A DNA stretch of 64,000 bases. Source: Microbacterium sp. Gd 4-13. Its GTDB lineage: Bacteria; Actinomycetota; Actinomycetes; Actinomycetales; Microbacteriaceae. A program made the translations under genes and the position numbers. The notes beneath the pieces were generated by a model that worked only from the letters and a program-made list of their open reading frames with translations, was not told where the DNA came from and made no database searches. Below are positions 20,508 through 31,771 of the stretch, in pieces (the first letter of the stretch is position 1; each line of letters begins with the position of its first letter). The stretch covers positions 452,292 through 516,291 of the forward strand of contig NZ_QEIJ01000002.1 in assembly GCF_003095395.1 (NCBI RefSeq). The letters are read 5' to 3'.

Positions 20508-20585
20508 GTCGGCCGACCCCGCCCGCTGTGCGGGCTCCCTCCCTCGCGCCGCTACGCTGAGGGCAGCAGCTCGCCGGGAGGTCTC

Positions 20586-22052
20586 GTGATCAGCATCACG
20601 TTCGATGCGACGTGGTGGGTCGTCGCGATTTTCGTCGTCGATCTGATCATTCGCATCACCGCCATCATCGTCGTGCCCCGCAATCGACGGCCCACGGCCG
20701 CAATGGCGTGGCTGCTCGCGATCTACTTCATCCCGTTCATCGGGGTGCTGCTGTTCCTCCTCATCGGGAACCCCCGGTTGCCCAGGAAGCTCCGGCGCAA
20801 GCAGGCGGCGATCAACGAGTACCTCCACGACACGAGCGACTCGCTCGACTTCGGAACGCTCCGCCCGGATGCCCCGCACTGGTTCACCGCGCTGGTGGGC
20901 ATGAACCGCAACCTCGGCGCGATGCCTCTGGCCGGCGACAACGACGCGCGCATCATCCACGACTACCAGGAGAGCTTCGACGCGATGGCCGAGGCCATCG
21001 GTCGCGCCGAACGCTACGTGCACGTCGAGTTCTACATCCTGCAATCGGATGCGGCGACCGAGGGCTTCTTCCGCGCCCTCGAGCAGGCCGCGGCGCGAGG
21101 TGTCGTCGTCCGCGTGCTGCTGGATCACTGGGCGAACCGCGGCAAGCCCTTCTACAAGCAGACCCTCCGGCGACTGGACGCGATGGGGGCTCGTTGGCAC
21201 CTCCTGCTGCCGGTGCAGCCGCTGAAGGGGAAATATCAGCGACCCGATCTCCGTAATCACCGCAAGCTCCTCGTCATCGACGGCGACCTCGCCTACATGG
21301 GTTCGCAGAACGTCACCGACTCCACGTACAACCTGCCGAAGAACATCCGCCGGGGCCTGCACTGGGTCGACCTCATGGTGCGCGTGCAGGGTCCGGTCGT
21401 CGCGAGCATCAACGCCGTCTTCCTCAGCGACTGGTACAGCGAGACCGACGAGATCCTCACAGAAGAGATCGACATCGCCAGCGTGCAGTCGGGCCCGGGC
21501 GACCTCGACTGCCAGATCGTGCCGTCCGGCCCGGGGTTCGATTTCCAGAACAACCTGAAGCTGTTCCTCGGCCTCCTCCTCGCCGCCGAGAAGAAGATCA
21601 TCATCGTCAGCCCGTACTTCGTGCCCGATGAGGCTCTGCTGCTGGCGATCACGACCGCCTGTCAGAAGGGCGTGCACGTCGAGCTGTTCGTCTCCGAGGA
21701 AGGCGACCAGGCCATGGTCTACCACGCGCAGCGGAGCTACTACGAGGCGCTCCTGCGGGCGGGCGTGAAGATCTGGATGTACCGGAGGCCCTACATCCTC
21801 CACTCCAAGAGCCTGACGATCGACGACGACGTCGCCGTCATCGGATCGAGCAACATGGACATGCGCTCCTTCGGTCTCAACCTCGAGATCTCGATGCTCG
21901 TCCGCGGCGACGAATTCGTCCGCGACCTTCGTGCCGTCGAGGACATGTATCGCGATCTCAGTCGCGAGCTCACGATGGAGGAGTGGCGCACGCAGCCGCT
22001 GCGCTCCACCGTGCTCGACAACCTCGCCAGGCTCACCTCCGCGCTGCAGTAG
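20586..22052 (+). CDS. cls: Cardiolipin synthase
   Basis: Membrane phospholipase D-family enzyme making cardiolipin from phosphatidylglycerol. The 488-residue protein has two N-terminal helices (about 10-30 and 37-60) and two HKD motifs: HRKLLVIDGDLAYMGSQN and HSKSLTIDDDVAVIGSSN. Length matches the bacterial ClsA type. GTG start, preceded by GGGAGG. Confidence 0.93.
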   Translation: MISITFDATWWVVAIFVVDLIIRITAIIVVPRNRRPTAAMAWLLAIYFIPFIGVLLFLLIGNPRLPRKLRRKQAAINEYLHDTSDSLDFGTLRPDAPHWFTALVGMNRNLGAMPLAGDNDARIIHDYQESFDAMAEAIGRAERYVHVEFYILQSDAATEGFFRALEQAAARGVVVRVLLDHWANRGKPFYKQTLRRLDAMGARWHLLLPVQPLKGKYQRPDLRNHRKLLVIDGDLAYMGSQNVTDSTYNLPKNIRRGLHWVDLMVRVQGPVVASINAVFLSDWYSETDEILTEEIDIASVQSGPGDLDCQIVPSGPGFDFQNNLKLFLGLLLAAEKKIIIVSPYFVPDEALLLAITTACQKGVHVELFVSEEGDQAMVYHAQRSYYEALLRAGVKIWMYRRPYILHSKSLTIDDDVAVIGSSNMDMRSFGLNLEISMLVRGDEFVRDLRAVEDMYRDLSRELTMEEWRTQPLRSTVLDNLARLTSALQ

Positions 22053-22139
22053 CGCGCAGCATCCGCGGCCCTGCGTCGTGCGTCTCGGGGGCTTTCTGTG
22101 CAGGATGGGAGGACGCCCCCACCCGGAAGGTCCGCCTCC

Positions 22140-22886
22140 ATGACACGCACGACGTCGATCCTGGCCGCAGCCGCCTTGCTGCTCCTCACGGGCGGAGGCC
22201 TCGCCGCGTGCGCGACCCCCTCCGGCTCCGGGGCGTCCTCAGAAACCTCCGCGGCATCGCCGTCGAGCGAGACGAGTGCGCCGGTCGACGCCGACATCGA
22301 CGCGGCCTGGCTCAGCGGCGGAACGATGATCGCCGTCCTCACGCGCGGAAGCTCGACGTGCGTGCCCGTGGCCTCCGACGTGGCCTTCGCCGACGGGGTG
22401 CTGAGCGTGGAGCTCGCCGATCCGCCCGCCGATCAGGCCTGCACGCGCGACTTCGTGCTCCGCGCTTTCGCCGTGGTCGTGCCCGAGGGCGTCGACCCCG
22501 CCGAAGATATCGAGATCGCCGTGTCGGGCTCGGAGGCGAGCGGGTCGGTCGAGCTCGCGGGGGTCGCCGGGCTCGTCCCGTCCGACGGTGTCCAGGACGG
22601 CGGCGTGCCCACCGCGGGGTGGAGCACCGCCGACGGCGTGTTCGCCCTGCTCACCTGGGGGTCATCGGGATGCCCGCCCGTCGTGCAGGACGCCCTCGTG
22701 AGCGCCCCGGGCGAGATCACCGCCACGCTGGCCGAGTCGCCCGCCGACCGCATCTGCACGAGCGACTTCGCCCCGCGGGTCACCCTGGGGGAGGTTCCCG
22801 GCATCGAGAGCGGCACCGCCTACGAGCTGGTGCTGCAGGGCGACGGGATCGAGGGAACCCGCGTCCCGATCGCCGGCGTGAACTGA
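22140..22886 (+). CDS. Secreted lipoprotein with an internal duplication
   Basis: A 248-residue protein with a signal peptide ending in lipobox LAAC, then a Ser-rich linker. Two homologous halves follow, each with Trp-start, a 'GSS-x-C' turn and a later Cys followed by T-x-DF: about 58-145 (GSSTCVPV, ACTRDF) and 170-245 (GSSGCPPV, ICTSDF). The paired Cys residues could form one disulfide per repeat. It is not recognised as a named family. The ATG at 22140 follows GGAAGG; the upstream in-frame ATG would spoil the signal peptide. Confidence 0.7.
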   Translation: MTRTTSILAAAALLLLTGGGLAACATPSGSGASSETSAASPSSETSAPVDADIDAAWLSGGTMIAVLTRGSSTCVPVASDVAFADGVLSVELADPPADQACTRDFVLRAFAVVVPEGVDPAEDIEIAVSGSEASGSVELAGVAGLVPSDGVQDGGVPTAGWSTADGVFALLTWGSSGCPPVVQDALVSAPGEITATLAESPADRICTSDFAPRVTLGEVPGIESGTAYELVLQGDGIEGTRVPIAGVN

Positions 22887-22907
22887 CCGCGACGACCAGG
22901 ACACGCG

Positions 22908-24230
22908 TCAGGCGCCCGGCGCCTCCTCGGCGTCGGTCGTGTCGTCGGCGTCTGCACCCGTGCGGATGACGGCGACCTCGGCCACGCGGCGCCTCTCCAT
23001 CTGCTGCACGCGCAGGGTCGCATCGGGCACCGCGACCGTGTCGCCGACGGCCGGGATGCGACCGAGACGATCCATGATGAAACCCGCCAGGGTGTCGTAG
23101 GTTCCGCGTTCCAGCTCGACCCCCGACGCCTCTTCGAAGTCCTGCAGGTTCAGGCGCCCGTCGAACGTGCCGCCGGCCGGGTCGTCGGGATGGGCGGCCG
23201 CCTCGACGTCGTACTCGTCGAAGATCTCGCCGACGACCTCCTCCACGAGATCCTCGAGGGTGACGATCCCGTCGGTTCCGCCGTACTCGTCGACGACGAC
23301 GGCGATGTGCAGCTCTTCGGCGCGCATCTTCGTGAGCGTCGGCAGCACCCGCGACGACGCCGGCAGGTAGCTGATCTCGCGTGCGATCTCCGACACGGGG
23401 CGCTTCGGGTCGGGGGATGCGGCGTCGTACAGGTCGCGCACGTGTACGAACCCGATGATGTCGTCGATCGACGAGTCGGTGATCGGGTAGCGGGAGTACG
23501 GGAGATGCTGCACGCGTTCGACGGCGTCGGCGATGGTCATCGCGACGTCGAGGGCGATGACCTCGAGCCGCGGGCGCATGACCTCGCTGATCTGCCGATC
23601 GCGCAGCGACAGCACGTCGTCGAGGATGCGACGCTCGTCTTCGGGGAGTCCGCCGTGGCTCGAGACGATGTCGCGCAGCTCGTCGTCGGTCATCTCGTCG
23701 GCGTTCTTGTCCGGGTCGCCGCCGAGGAGTCGCACGAGCGCATTCGTCGACACCGAGAGCAGCCAGATCACCGGGCGCATGAGCACGGCGAACCCGTTGA
23801 GCACGGGGGCCACGGCGTAGGAGAACTGCGCGTTGCGCTGGATCGCCAGGCGCTTGGGCACCAGCTCGCCGAGCACGAGCGAGAAGTAGGCGATGACGAG
23901 CGTGAGCACGACCGTCGAGACACCGTCGGCGACCTCGGGGGTCATGCCGATCGCGACGAGCAGGGGTTCGAGGTAGGGCGAGATCGACGACGCACCGTAC
24001 GCGGCCGAGAGGAACCCGGCGACGGTGACGCCGATCTGCACCGCAGAGAGGAAGCGGTTGGGGTTGCGCGCGAGGGATGCCACCTTCTCGCCGCGCTTGC
24101 CGCGCGCGGCGATGGCGTTGAGCTGGCTCTCGCGAAGCGTCACCAGCGCCATCTCGGTGGCGGCGAAGACGCCGCCGATGAGCACGAAGATCAGAACCAG
24201 AACGATGTTGAAGATCAGGTCGCCGCTCAC
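22908..24230 (-). CDS. Hemolysin/CNNM-type transporter-associated protein with CBS and CorC domains
   Basis: A 440-residue protein with a DUF21/CNNM N-terminal domain of about four helices ([20 protein letters not shown] onward), a CBS pair (about 215-335) and a C-terminal CorC_HlyC domain ([31 protein letters not shown]). This family (YfjD/CorC/MpfA) is associated with Mg2+ or Co2+ efflux. It is complete. The tail ends in an acidic Ala/Asp/Glu stretch. Confidence 0.9.
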   Translation of the reverse strand: MSGDLIFNIVLVLIFVLIGGVFAATEMALVTLRESQLNAIAARGKRGEKVASLARNPNRFLSAVQIGVTVAGFLSAAYGASSISPYLEPLLVAIGMTPEVADGVSTVVLTLVIAYFSLVLGELVPKRLAIQRNAQFSYAVAPVLNGFAVLMRPVIWLLSVSTNALVRLLGGDPDKNADEMTDDELRDIVSSHGGLPEDERRILDDVLSLRDRQISEVMRPRLEVIALDVAMTIADAVERVQHLPYSRYPITDSSIDDIIGFVHVRDLYDAASPDPKRPVSEIAREISYLPASSRVLPTLTKMRAEELHIAVVVDEYGGTDGIVTLEDLVEEVVGEIFDEYDVEAAAHPDDPAGGTFDGRLNLQDFEEASGVELERGTYDTLAGFIMDRLGRIPAVGDTVAVPDATLRVQQMERRRVAEVAVIRTGADADDTTDAEEAPGA

Positions 24231-24430
24231 AGCGCGACTCCGATCGTGCGGGATGCGCCCGAATGGGCGCCGGCTCTATGGCTGTCGGGGTCTCGCTTTG
24301 CGCGTCGATTCATGGGGCAACGATATTCGGCCGCGGGTGCGAGTAGCCGAGTATTCCCCGACAGCCCGCCCGTGCGCTAGTGCGCAGCATCCGTCGCGGT
24401 CCATCACCCACCGCGGCGCGTGCGCTCTGC

Positions 24431-24536
24431 TGTCGCAACGGGCGGGTGTGACGCGCCATTCTCGGCAGGGGAACCTGCAGCACTCCGCTCCCCTGCCGCG
24501 AACGGCGAGTTCGGCGCACCATTCGTGACGGGGGAG
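24431..24536. repeat. Double-hairpin intergenic repeat, copy 1
   Basis: This 106-bp block resembles 25693-25804 in the same orientation. Both contain CGCCATTC, then an xCAGGGGA...TCCCCTGxC hairpin and a closing GTGAC(A/G)GGGGAG. It precedes the DUF559-like gene, whose other side carries the second copy. The region 24231-24430 before it shows no gene. Confidence 0.6.
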
Positions 24537-24598
24537 TGCACTGGGCCGTGGGACCGTGCGCTCCTCCACAGCTGAGAATCGCGGGCGGTCTGTCCACG

Positions 24599-25609
24599 AT
24601 GACGGCGGAAGGAGTGCATCGGCGGCGGATGCTGCGCCACAGTCGCCGCATGAGAAGAACAGGCCTGCCCTCGTCGCTGGGCGATCGGTTCACCACAGCG
24701 GATGCCGCGGCGGAGGGAGTGCCGCCGAGCCGGCTGAGGGCGAGCGACCTGCGGCGCCCCTTCCACGGTGTTCGGGCGCGCGCAGCCGATCTGCCCGAAT
24801 TCCTCCTCACCGACTCGCGCGGCATGCCTCGGGGCCGTGCAGAGGTCGACCATCTTCGGCGCGCGCTCGACTATCTTCCTCGGATGGCCGCCCACGAGTT
24901 CTTCTGCAGCGTCACGGCGGCGATCGCTCACGGACTGCCCCTACCCGCTGCGGTGATCGATCGTGCCATCGATGTCGCCGTGTTCGCACCCCGGCGGCTG
25001 CCCCGCACGTCGGGAGTGAGAGGGCACGAAGCGTCGACGAAGACGGTGCGATCGTTCATCGACCCCGTGTCGGGCCTGAGGATGACGACCCCCGCGACGA
25101 CATGGGCGATGCTCGGGGCGGTGCTGACGCATCCGCACGACCTCATCGCGGCCGGCGACGCGGTGGTTCGGCAGTGGCGAGTTCCTGCGCCGCTCGCGAC
25201 GCGGGCGCAGCTGCAGGCGGCGGTGGATTCGGGTCGTCGAGTGGGGGTCGTCAAGCTCCGCGAGGCGCTCGTCCACGTGCGAACGCGGTCGGCGTCCAGG
25301 CCCGAGACGAGATGTCGCCTCGCCCTCACCGACGCGGGCCTTCCTGAGCCCGAGTCGAACTTCGATGTCATCGAGCTCGGAATAGCGCTGGCGTGCGTGG
25401 ACCTGGCCTACCCTGCGCTGAAGATCGCCATCGAGTACGAGGGTGAGCATCACTTGCTCGACCCCGAGCAGTGGGCGCACGACATCGATCGCTACGACCG
25501 TCTGCGAGAAGCCGGGTGGATCGTGATCCGGGTGACGAAGGCGGAGCTCTTCGGTGCTCCGTCTCTCGTGGTCAGGCGCGTGCGTCGTGCGATCGCCTCG
25601 CGCTCCTAG
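24599..25609 (+). CDS. DUF559-like protein (AbiEi/endonuclease-type architecture)
   Basis: About 336 residues from the ATG at 24599; ATGs at 24629 and 24650 are equally possible. The N-terminal part resembles the HTH and AbiEi-like part of actinobacterial DUF559 proteins (FTTADAAAEGVPPSRLRASDLRRPFHGVR). The C-terminal part has a VSR/PD-(D/E)XK-like core: LAYPALKIAIEYEGEHHL (acidic-x-E), DIDRYDRLREAGWIVIRVT. Such genes occur in many copies in Microbacteriaceae and have no established function. It is flanked on both sides by hairpin repeats, suggesting it moved or duplicated as a unit. Confidence 0.65.
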   Translation: MTAEGVHRRRMLRHSRRMRRTGLPSSLGDRFTTADAAAEGVPPSRLRASDLRRPFHGVRARAADLPEFLLTDSRGMPRGRAEVDHLRRALDYLPRMAAHEFFCSVTAAIAHGLPLPAAVIDRAIDVAVFAPRRLPRTSGVRGHEASTKTVRSFIDPVSGLRMTTPATTWAMLGAVLTHPHDLIAAGDAVVRQWRVPAPLATRAQLQAAVDSGRRVGVVKLREALVHVRTRSASRPETRCRLALTDAGLPEPESNFDVIELGIALACVDLAYPALKIAIEYEGEHHLLDPEQWAHDIDRYDRLREAGWIVIRVTKAELFGAPSLVVRRVRRAIASRS

Positions 25610-25617
25610 CCCATTCC

Positions 25618-25692
25618 CTTCGTGCTCCCACCCTGCGCGGCTCGCGCTCCCACCCCGCTTCCACCCCGCTCCCTTCGCGCTCCCACTCTGCG
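25618..25692. repeat. Short tandem C-rich repeats
   Basis: About seven imperfect copies of a 10-14 bp unit built on CGCTCCCACCC occur between the DUF559-like stop and the second hairpin block. No coding potential fits this stretch. Confidence 0.5.
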
Positions 25693-25804
25693 CTCCCCTG
25701 TCGCATCTGGTGGGTGCACCTCGCCATTCGCGTCAGGGGAGGGCGCTCTTCATCGTTCCCCTGTCGCGAAGTGCGGGTTGGAACCGCCGAACGTGACAGG
25801 GGAG
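25693..25804. repeat. Double-hairpin intergenic repeat, copy 2
   Basis: Two adjacent hairpins are visible: CTCCCCTGTCGC (from 25693) with CGTCAGGGGAG, and TTCCCCTGTCGCG with CGTGACAGGGGAG. It shares layout and CGCCATTCxCG with copy 1 at 24431-24536, so the two flank the DUF559-like gene as direct repeats. Confidence 0.6.
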
Positions 25805-25841
25805 CGGGGTGCGTGCGACGCGGCCGAGCGGATGCTGCGGG

Positions 25842-26075
25842 TCAGTCGCGCGCGAGCACCAGCAGGTCGCCGGGCTCGCAGTCGAGGGCACGGCAGACGG
25901 CCGAGAGGGTGGAGTATCGGATCGCGCGGGCCCGATCGTTCTTGAGCACCGAGAGGTTCACGACGCTGACCCCGACGATCTCGCTGAGGCGGGTGAGGGT
26001 CATGCCGCGCGCGGCGAGCAGTTCGTCGAGCCGGCAGTGGATCCCGGTGGGGCCCTCGTCATCGACAGGGCTCAT
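25842..26075 (-). CDS. Cro/CI-type HTH regulator paired with DUF2975
   Basis: A 77-residue protein resembling YozG: MTLTRLSEIVGVSVVNLSVL then KNDRARAIRYSTLSAVCRALDCEPGDLLVL. These small regulators are almost always encoded next to a DUF2975 membrane protein, as here: ATG at 26075 overlaps the stop of the upstream gene by four bases. Probable role: autoregulation of the pair through the AT-rich inverted repeat at 26827-26844. Confidence 0.85.
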   Translation of the reverse strand: MSPVDDEGPTGIHCRLDELLAARGMTLTRLSEIVGVSVVNLSVLKNDRARAIRYSTLSAVCRALDCEPGDLLVLARD

Positions 26076-26821
26076 ACAAGCCTCCGGTTCTCGCGCTGCA
26101 GGCGCGTTCCGATCGAGAACGCGGCCGCGACGAGGGCGATCCCGAGCCCCCACCCGACCGGGCCGAGGTCGAGAGCGAGCGACGACGCGACGAAGCCGCC
26201 GGGCCCGGTGATGTCCCGCGGATCGCCGAGGAACGCGACCGTCTCGGCCCGAGCGGTCGAGCCAGCGATCTGCGAACCGAGGCCCGAGCCGATCACAACG
26301 ATCGCCACGACGCCGAGGGCGTTCGGGAAGGAGCGGGTGAAGGGGGTTCCGCGCAGGAGTGCCATCGCCAGCCAGGCGATGGCCACGGCGATCACAAGAC
26401 CGGTGACAGCGGGCAATGCGGTCTCCAGCCACAGCAGCATCCGCGTCGATCCCGGCAGGTTGGCCACCTCGATCCACGCCGACTCGTACCCCGCATCGAC
26501 GGGAGCGTCCGACGCGACGAGGACGGCCGGGTAGTCCCCGCTCATCGGCACATCCGTCACCCTCACCGAGGGTGAGGTGGCTAGGAAGATGCCCGACGCG
26601 ATCAGCCCGTACACCGAGAGCGCGATTCCCATGAGACCGCCCGCCCCTACGAGCGACACGGCCCAGGTCTCCGCCCTACCGAGCGTCGGGCGTTCCGTGC
26701 CGGTGTCGCTGCGCAGAGATCGGCGCATCGACCAGATCGCCACGGCCGTGGCGCCTGCGGCCGTCAGGACCGCAACCACGACGAGGAAGGTGTTCACGAA
26801 CGTGACGTCGTTCATCCGCAT
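26072..26821 (-). CDS. DUF2975-type membrane protein
   Basis: A 249-residue protein with four predicted helices (about 8-29, 53-76, 130-160 and 170-190) plus a C-terminal one near 225-240. It contains the conserved LLRGTPFTRSFPNALGVVAIVVI, typical of DUF2975 just before the last helices. Function unknown. It forms an operon with the downstream HTH gene (4-bp overlap). The start could be the ATG at 26821 or the one two codons inside. Confidence 0.75.
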   Translation of the reverse strand: MRMNDVTFVNTFLVVVAVLTAAGATAVAIWSMRRSLRSDTGTERPTLGRAETWAVSLVGAGGLMGIALSVYGLIASGIFLATSPSVRVTDVPMSGDYPAVLVASDAPVDAGYESAWIEVANLPGSTRMLLWLETALPAVTGLVIAVAIAWLAMALLRGTPFTRSFPNALGVVAIVVIGSGLGSQIAGSTARAETVAFLGDPRDITGPGGFVASSLALDLGPVGWGLGIALVAAAFSIGTRLQRENRRLV

Positions 26822-26826
26822 CCCAT

Positions 26827-26844
26827 CGATAATCGTTATTATCG
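26827..26844. promoter_or_regulatory. AT-rich inverted repeat, candidate operator/promoter
   Basis: CGATAAT-CGTT-ATTATCG is a perfect inverted repeat six bases upstream of the DUF2975 start, with a further CGACTATCGTTATGCATCG beside it. It stands out in 70% GC DNA. Binding by the adjacent HTH protein is inferred. Confidence 0.5.
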
Positions 26845-27010
26845 ACTATCGTTATGCATCGATCTCGACACGTCAAGACGAACGCCGCTATGCCCCCAGC
26901 GAACACGGGTCCTCAGCTGTCGGGCCGTCGTTACTCTCGATGTACGGCGCGGGGCTGTGCGCCTGCCACCCCCACAACGCCTGTCAGCCCACACCGGAAA
27001 GGGACTGAGG

Positions 27011-29533
<2,523 letters not shown>

Positions 29534-29547
29534 CACGACCACAACGA

Positions 29548-29585
29548 ACGAAGGGGCGGATGCTGCGAAGCATCCGCCCCTTCGT
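29548..29585 (+). terminator. Rho-independent terminator after clpC
   Basis: A perfect 17-bp stem (29548-29564 with 29569-29585) around loop GCGA, followed by CGTTCC. It begins 14 bp after the clpC stop. Confidence 0.85.
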
Positions 29586-29618
29586 CGTTCCGGTCTGTGC
29601 CGGGCGTAGGGTTGCAGG

Positions 29619-30128
29619 ATGACTTCGTACACCGTGCGTCCGGCTCGCACGGGTGACGTGCGAGCCATTCGCGATCTGCTCGAGCCGTTCGTGCAGCGGC
29701 GGATCCTTCTGGGCAAAGACCTCGTCGTGCTGTACGAGGCGGTGCAGGAGTTCGTCGTCGCCGAAGACGCCGACGGTCAGATCATCGGATGCGGCGCCCT
29801 CCACGTGATGTGGGAAGACCTGGCCGAGGTGCGCACCCTGATCGTGGCCGATGGATGGCTGCACCGCGGCGTCGGCCGGCTGATCGTCGATGCGCTCGAG
29901 GATCGTGCGACGACGCTCGGTGTGCGACGCCTGTTCTGCCTCACGTTCGAGGTCGGCTTCTTCGAGCGACGGGGATTCGCCCCCATCGGCGAGCAGGTCG
30001 TCGATCCCGACGTGTACTCGCAACTCATCCGCAGTCCCGACGAGGGTGTCGCCGAGTTCCTCGATCTGGCGCACGTGAAGCCGAACACGCTCGGCAACAC
30101 GCGAATGCTGAAGACGCTCAGAGCCTAG
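29619..30128 (+). CDS. argA: N-acetylglutamate synthase, short actinobacterial type
   Basis: GNAT acetyltransferase that makes N-acetylglutamate for arginine synthesis. The 169-residue protein follows M. tuberculosis Rv2747 closely from memory: LLGKDLVVLYEAVQEFVVAE, IGCGALHVMWEDLAEVRTL, RGVGRLIVDAL, and VAEFLDLAHVKPNTLGNTRM. No kinase-like domain is present, as is usual for this short type. It stands alone between the clpC terminator and a hypothetical gene. Confidence 0.85.
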   Translation: MTSYTVRPARTGDVRAIRDLLEPFVQRRILLGKDLVVLYEAVQEFVVAEDADGQIIGCGALHVMWEDLAEVRTLIVADGWLHRGVGRLIVDALEDRATTLGVRRLFCLTFEVGFFERRGFAPIGEQVVDPDVYSQLIRSPDEGVAEFLDLAHVKPNTLGNTRMLKTLRA

Positions 30129-30173
30129 GCGCGCCGAACAGGTGCGGCGCGCTTGCGCGCCTACCCTGAAAGC

Positions 30174-30872
30174 ATGAGTGGTCCCACCCCTCGGCGCAGA
30201 AAGCACTCGCCCGCCGTCTACCGGCGTCGACGCCTCGTCGTGCTGCTCACGGCGTTGATCGTGGTCGCCGGTCTCGTGTGGCTTTTCATCGCGCAGCCGT
30301 GGCAGAGTTCCGCATCGACAGAGACCCTGCCGGTGCCGTCGTCGTCATCATCGTCGTCACCGCCATCATCGTCGACGAGCGAGTCGGCCGCACCCGAGGC
30401 TGACGCCGAGACGCCTGTGCCGGAGGCCGACGCCGAAGAACCGGCGCCCGACCTCACCCCCAGCGCGGAACCCTGCATCGCCGCCGATCTGCTCATCGAA
30501 GCGGTGACCGATCAGGCCGTCTACGCCGCCGGACAGAATCCGCAGCTGTCGATCCGTTTGACGAACCAGAGCACGACCGACTGCACGCTGAATGTCGGCA
30601 CGAGCGCTCAGGCGTTCACGATCTCGAGCGGGCCCGACATCTGGTGGCGCTCGACCGACTGCCAGACCGAGCCGAGCGACATGACGGTACTGCTGTCGGC
30701 CGGTCAGCAGGTCACCAGCGCGACCCCGCTGACGTGGGATCGCACCCGCTCCTCGGTGGACACGTGCCAGGGTGACCGACCGCCGGCCGCCGGCGGTGGG
30801 GCCACTTATCGACTCAGCGTCGCGATCGGCGGCCTTTCGTCGTCGAACACGGCTGCTTTTCAGCTCAACTAG
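30174..30872 (+). CDS. Membrane-anchored DUF4232-like protein
   Basis: A 232-residue protein: basic N-terminus, one membrane helix (about 22-42), a Ser/Pro/Glu-rich linker, and an extracytoplasmic beta domain with four Cys residues (EPCIAADL, TTDCTLNV, STDCQTE, VDTCQGD). The domain resembles DUF4232-type beta sandwiches of actinobacterial exported proteins. Function unknown. ATG at 30174. Confidence 0.65.
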   Translation: MSGPTPRRRKHSPAVYRRRRLVVLLTALIVVAGLVWLFIAQPWQSSASTETLPVPSSSSSSSPPSSSTSESAAPEADAETPVPEADAEEPAPDLTPSAEPCIAADLLIEAVTDQAVYAAGQNPQLSIRLTNQSTTDCTLNVGTSAQAFTISSGPDIWWRSTDCQTEPSDMTVLLSAGQQVTSATPLTWDRTRSSVDTCQGDRPPAAGGGATYRLSVAIGGLSSSNTAAFQLN

Positions 30873-31185
30873 CTGTTTTGTCCCCCAAACGGAGGACAGA
30901 CGGGCCGGATGGCCGTAGATATTCTTGGGGTGTTCCCCGCAACGGGCGTCTCGTCACTGTCCCCAGCAGGTAGCACTCGACCGTCCCCAACGGCCCGAGT
31001 TCGAGCGTTCGCGGGAAGCAGTGGGCCCTCTCGAATCTTTCAGCCCCCAACTGGGCGATTCGAGAGGGCCTTTCGCGTCGTACGCAACGATGCGATCGGG
31101 TCGACGGTACACGCCGCCTCCGGCCGTGTCGAGGGGGCCCGTCGTCGCCGGAGGAGCCCCGCGCCTCCGCGGGTAAGTTGGTGTG
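30873..31185 (+). other. Non-coding interval with C-rich segments and a strong hairpin; possible small RNA
   Basis: There is no convincing gene in these 313 bp. Four C-rich segments occur (GTCCCCCAAACGG at 30890, GTTCCCCGC, TGTCCCCAGC, CGTCCCCAACGG). A hairpin with a 14-bp perfect stem follows (31024-31037 with 31057-31070, loop containing CAGCCCCCAACTGGGC) and then TTTCG. The hairpin lies too far (150 bp) from the preceding stop to be a simple terminator for it. An actinobacterial C-rich small RNA, for example 6C-like, is possible but not established. Confidence 0.3.
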
Positions 31186-31593
31186 ATGCCCGGAAAGAAG
31201 CGCGGAAGAAAAGCCTCCGACCTCGAGTTCCGCAATACCGCCCTCACCGACGCCCTGCAGACGCAAGACATGGCCGCGGTCGCCTTCGCGCTGCGGCACG
31301 GTCCGACCGTGGCGCCGCTGATCCGGGTGGGTGCGCTCGACGACCCTCTCGACGCCGGTGACGTGTGGACCTATCGCGACCCGAACACGGGCGACGTCGC
31401 GCTGCTGCTGTTCAGCGACGCGGCGCACAAGCCCGAGACGCTGCCGCCCGACGTCGCGCTGCAGTCACCCGCGTGGCTGCGGGCGTTCCTCACCGCTCAC
31501 GAGAACGAGATCACGACGGTGTTCCTCGATATCGCGGGGCCGCACCCGCTGCAGTCGTCGCCGACCGATCTGCTGGCAGCGCTCGAGGCCTGA
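31186..31593 (+). CDS. Hypothetical protein, SseB N-terminal-like
   Basis: A 135-residue soluble protein: basic start (MPGKKRGRKASDLEF), then ALTDALQTQDMAAVAFALRH, YRDPNTGDVALLLFSDAAHKPE and a conserved-looking AWLRAFLTAHENEITTVFLDIAGPHP. The layout suggests the SseB N-terminal fold found in actinobacterial hypotheticals; this is a weak resemblance. GTG at 31183 is an alternative start. Confidence 0.6.
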   Translation: MPGKKRGRKASDLEFRNTALTDALQTQDMAAVAFALRHGPTVAPLIRVGALDDPLDAGDVWTYRDPNTGDVALLLFSDAAHKPETLPPDVALQSPAWLRAFLTAHENEITTVFLDIAGPHPLQSSPTDLLAALEA

Positions 31594-31641
31594 GCTCGCC
31601 CCGGGTCGACCCCGCTGCCCGTTCGTGGCAGACTCGGCCCA

Positions 31642-31743
31642 ATGGAGTTCCTGATCGTGGGCGCCGTGTGCGCCGCAGGCCTCGTTTTTCCGGTGGCGCT
31701 GAGTCTCGCCGATCCGCGACGGCGGCGTCCGGGGCGCAACTAG
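31642..31743 (+). CDS. Possible 33-residue membrane peptide
   Basis: ATG at 31642 opens a 33-codon frame: a hydrophobic helix (MEFLIVGAVCAAGLVFPVAL) followed by a strongly basic tail (DPRRRRPGRN). The composition is typical of small membrane proteins, but there is no clear ribosome-binding site and no family match. It could be chance. Confidence 0.35.
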   Translation: MEFLIVGAVCAAGLVFPVALSLADPRRRRPGRN

Positions 31744-31771
31744 CCCCCACCGCATCACCGACCCGCGTCGA

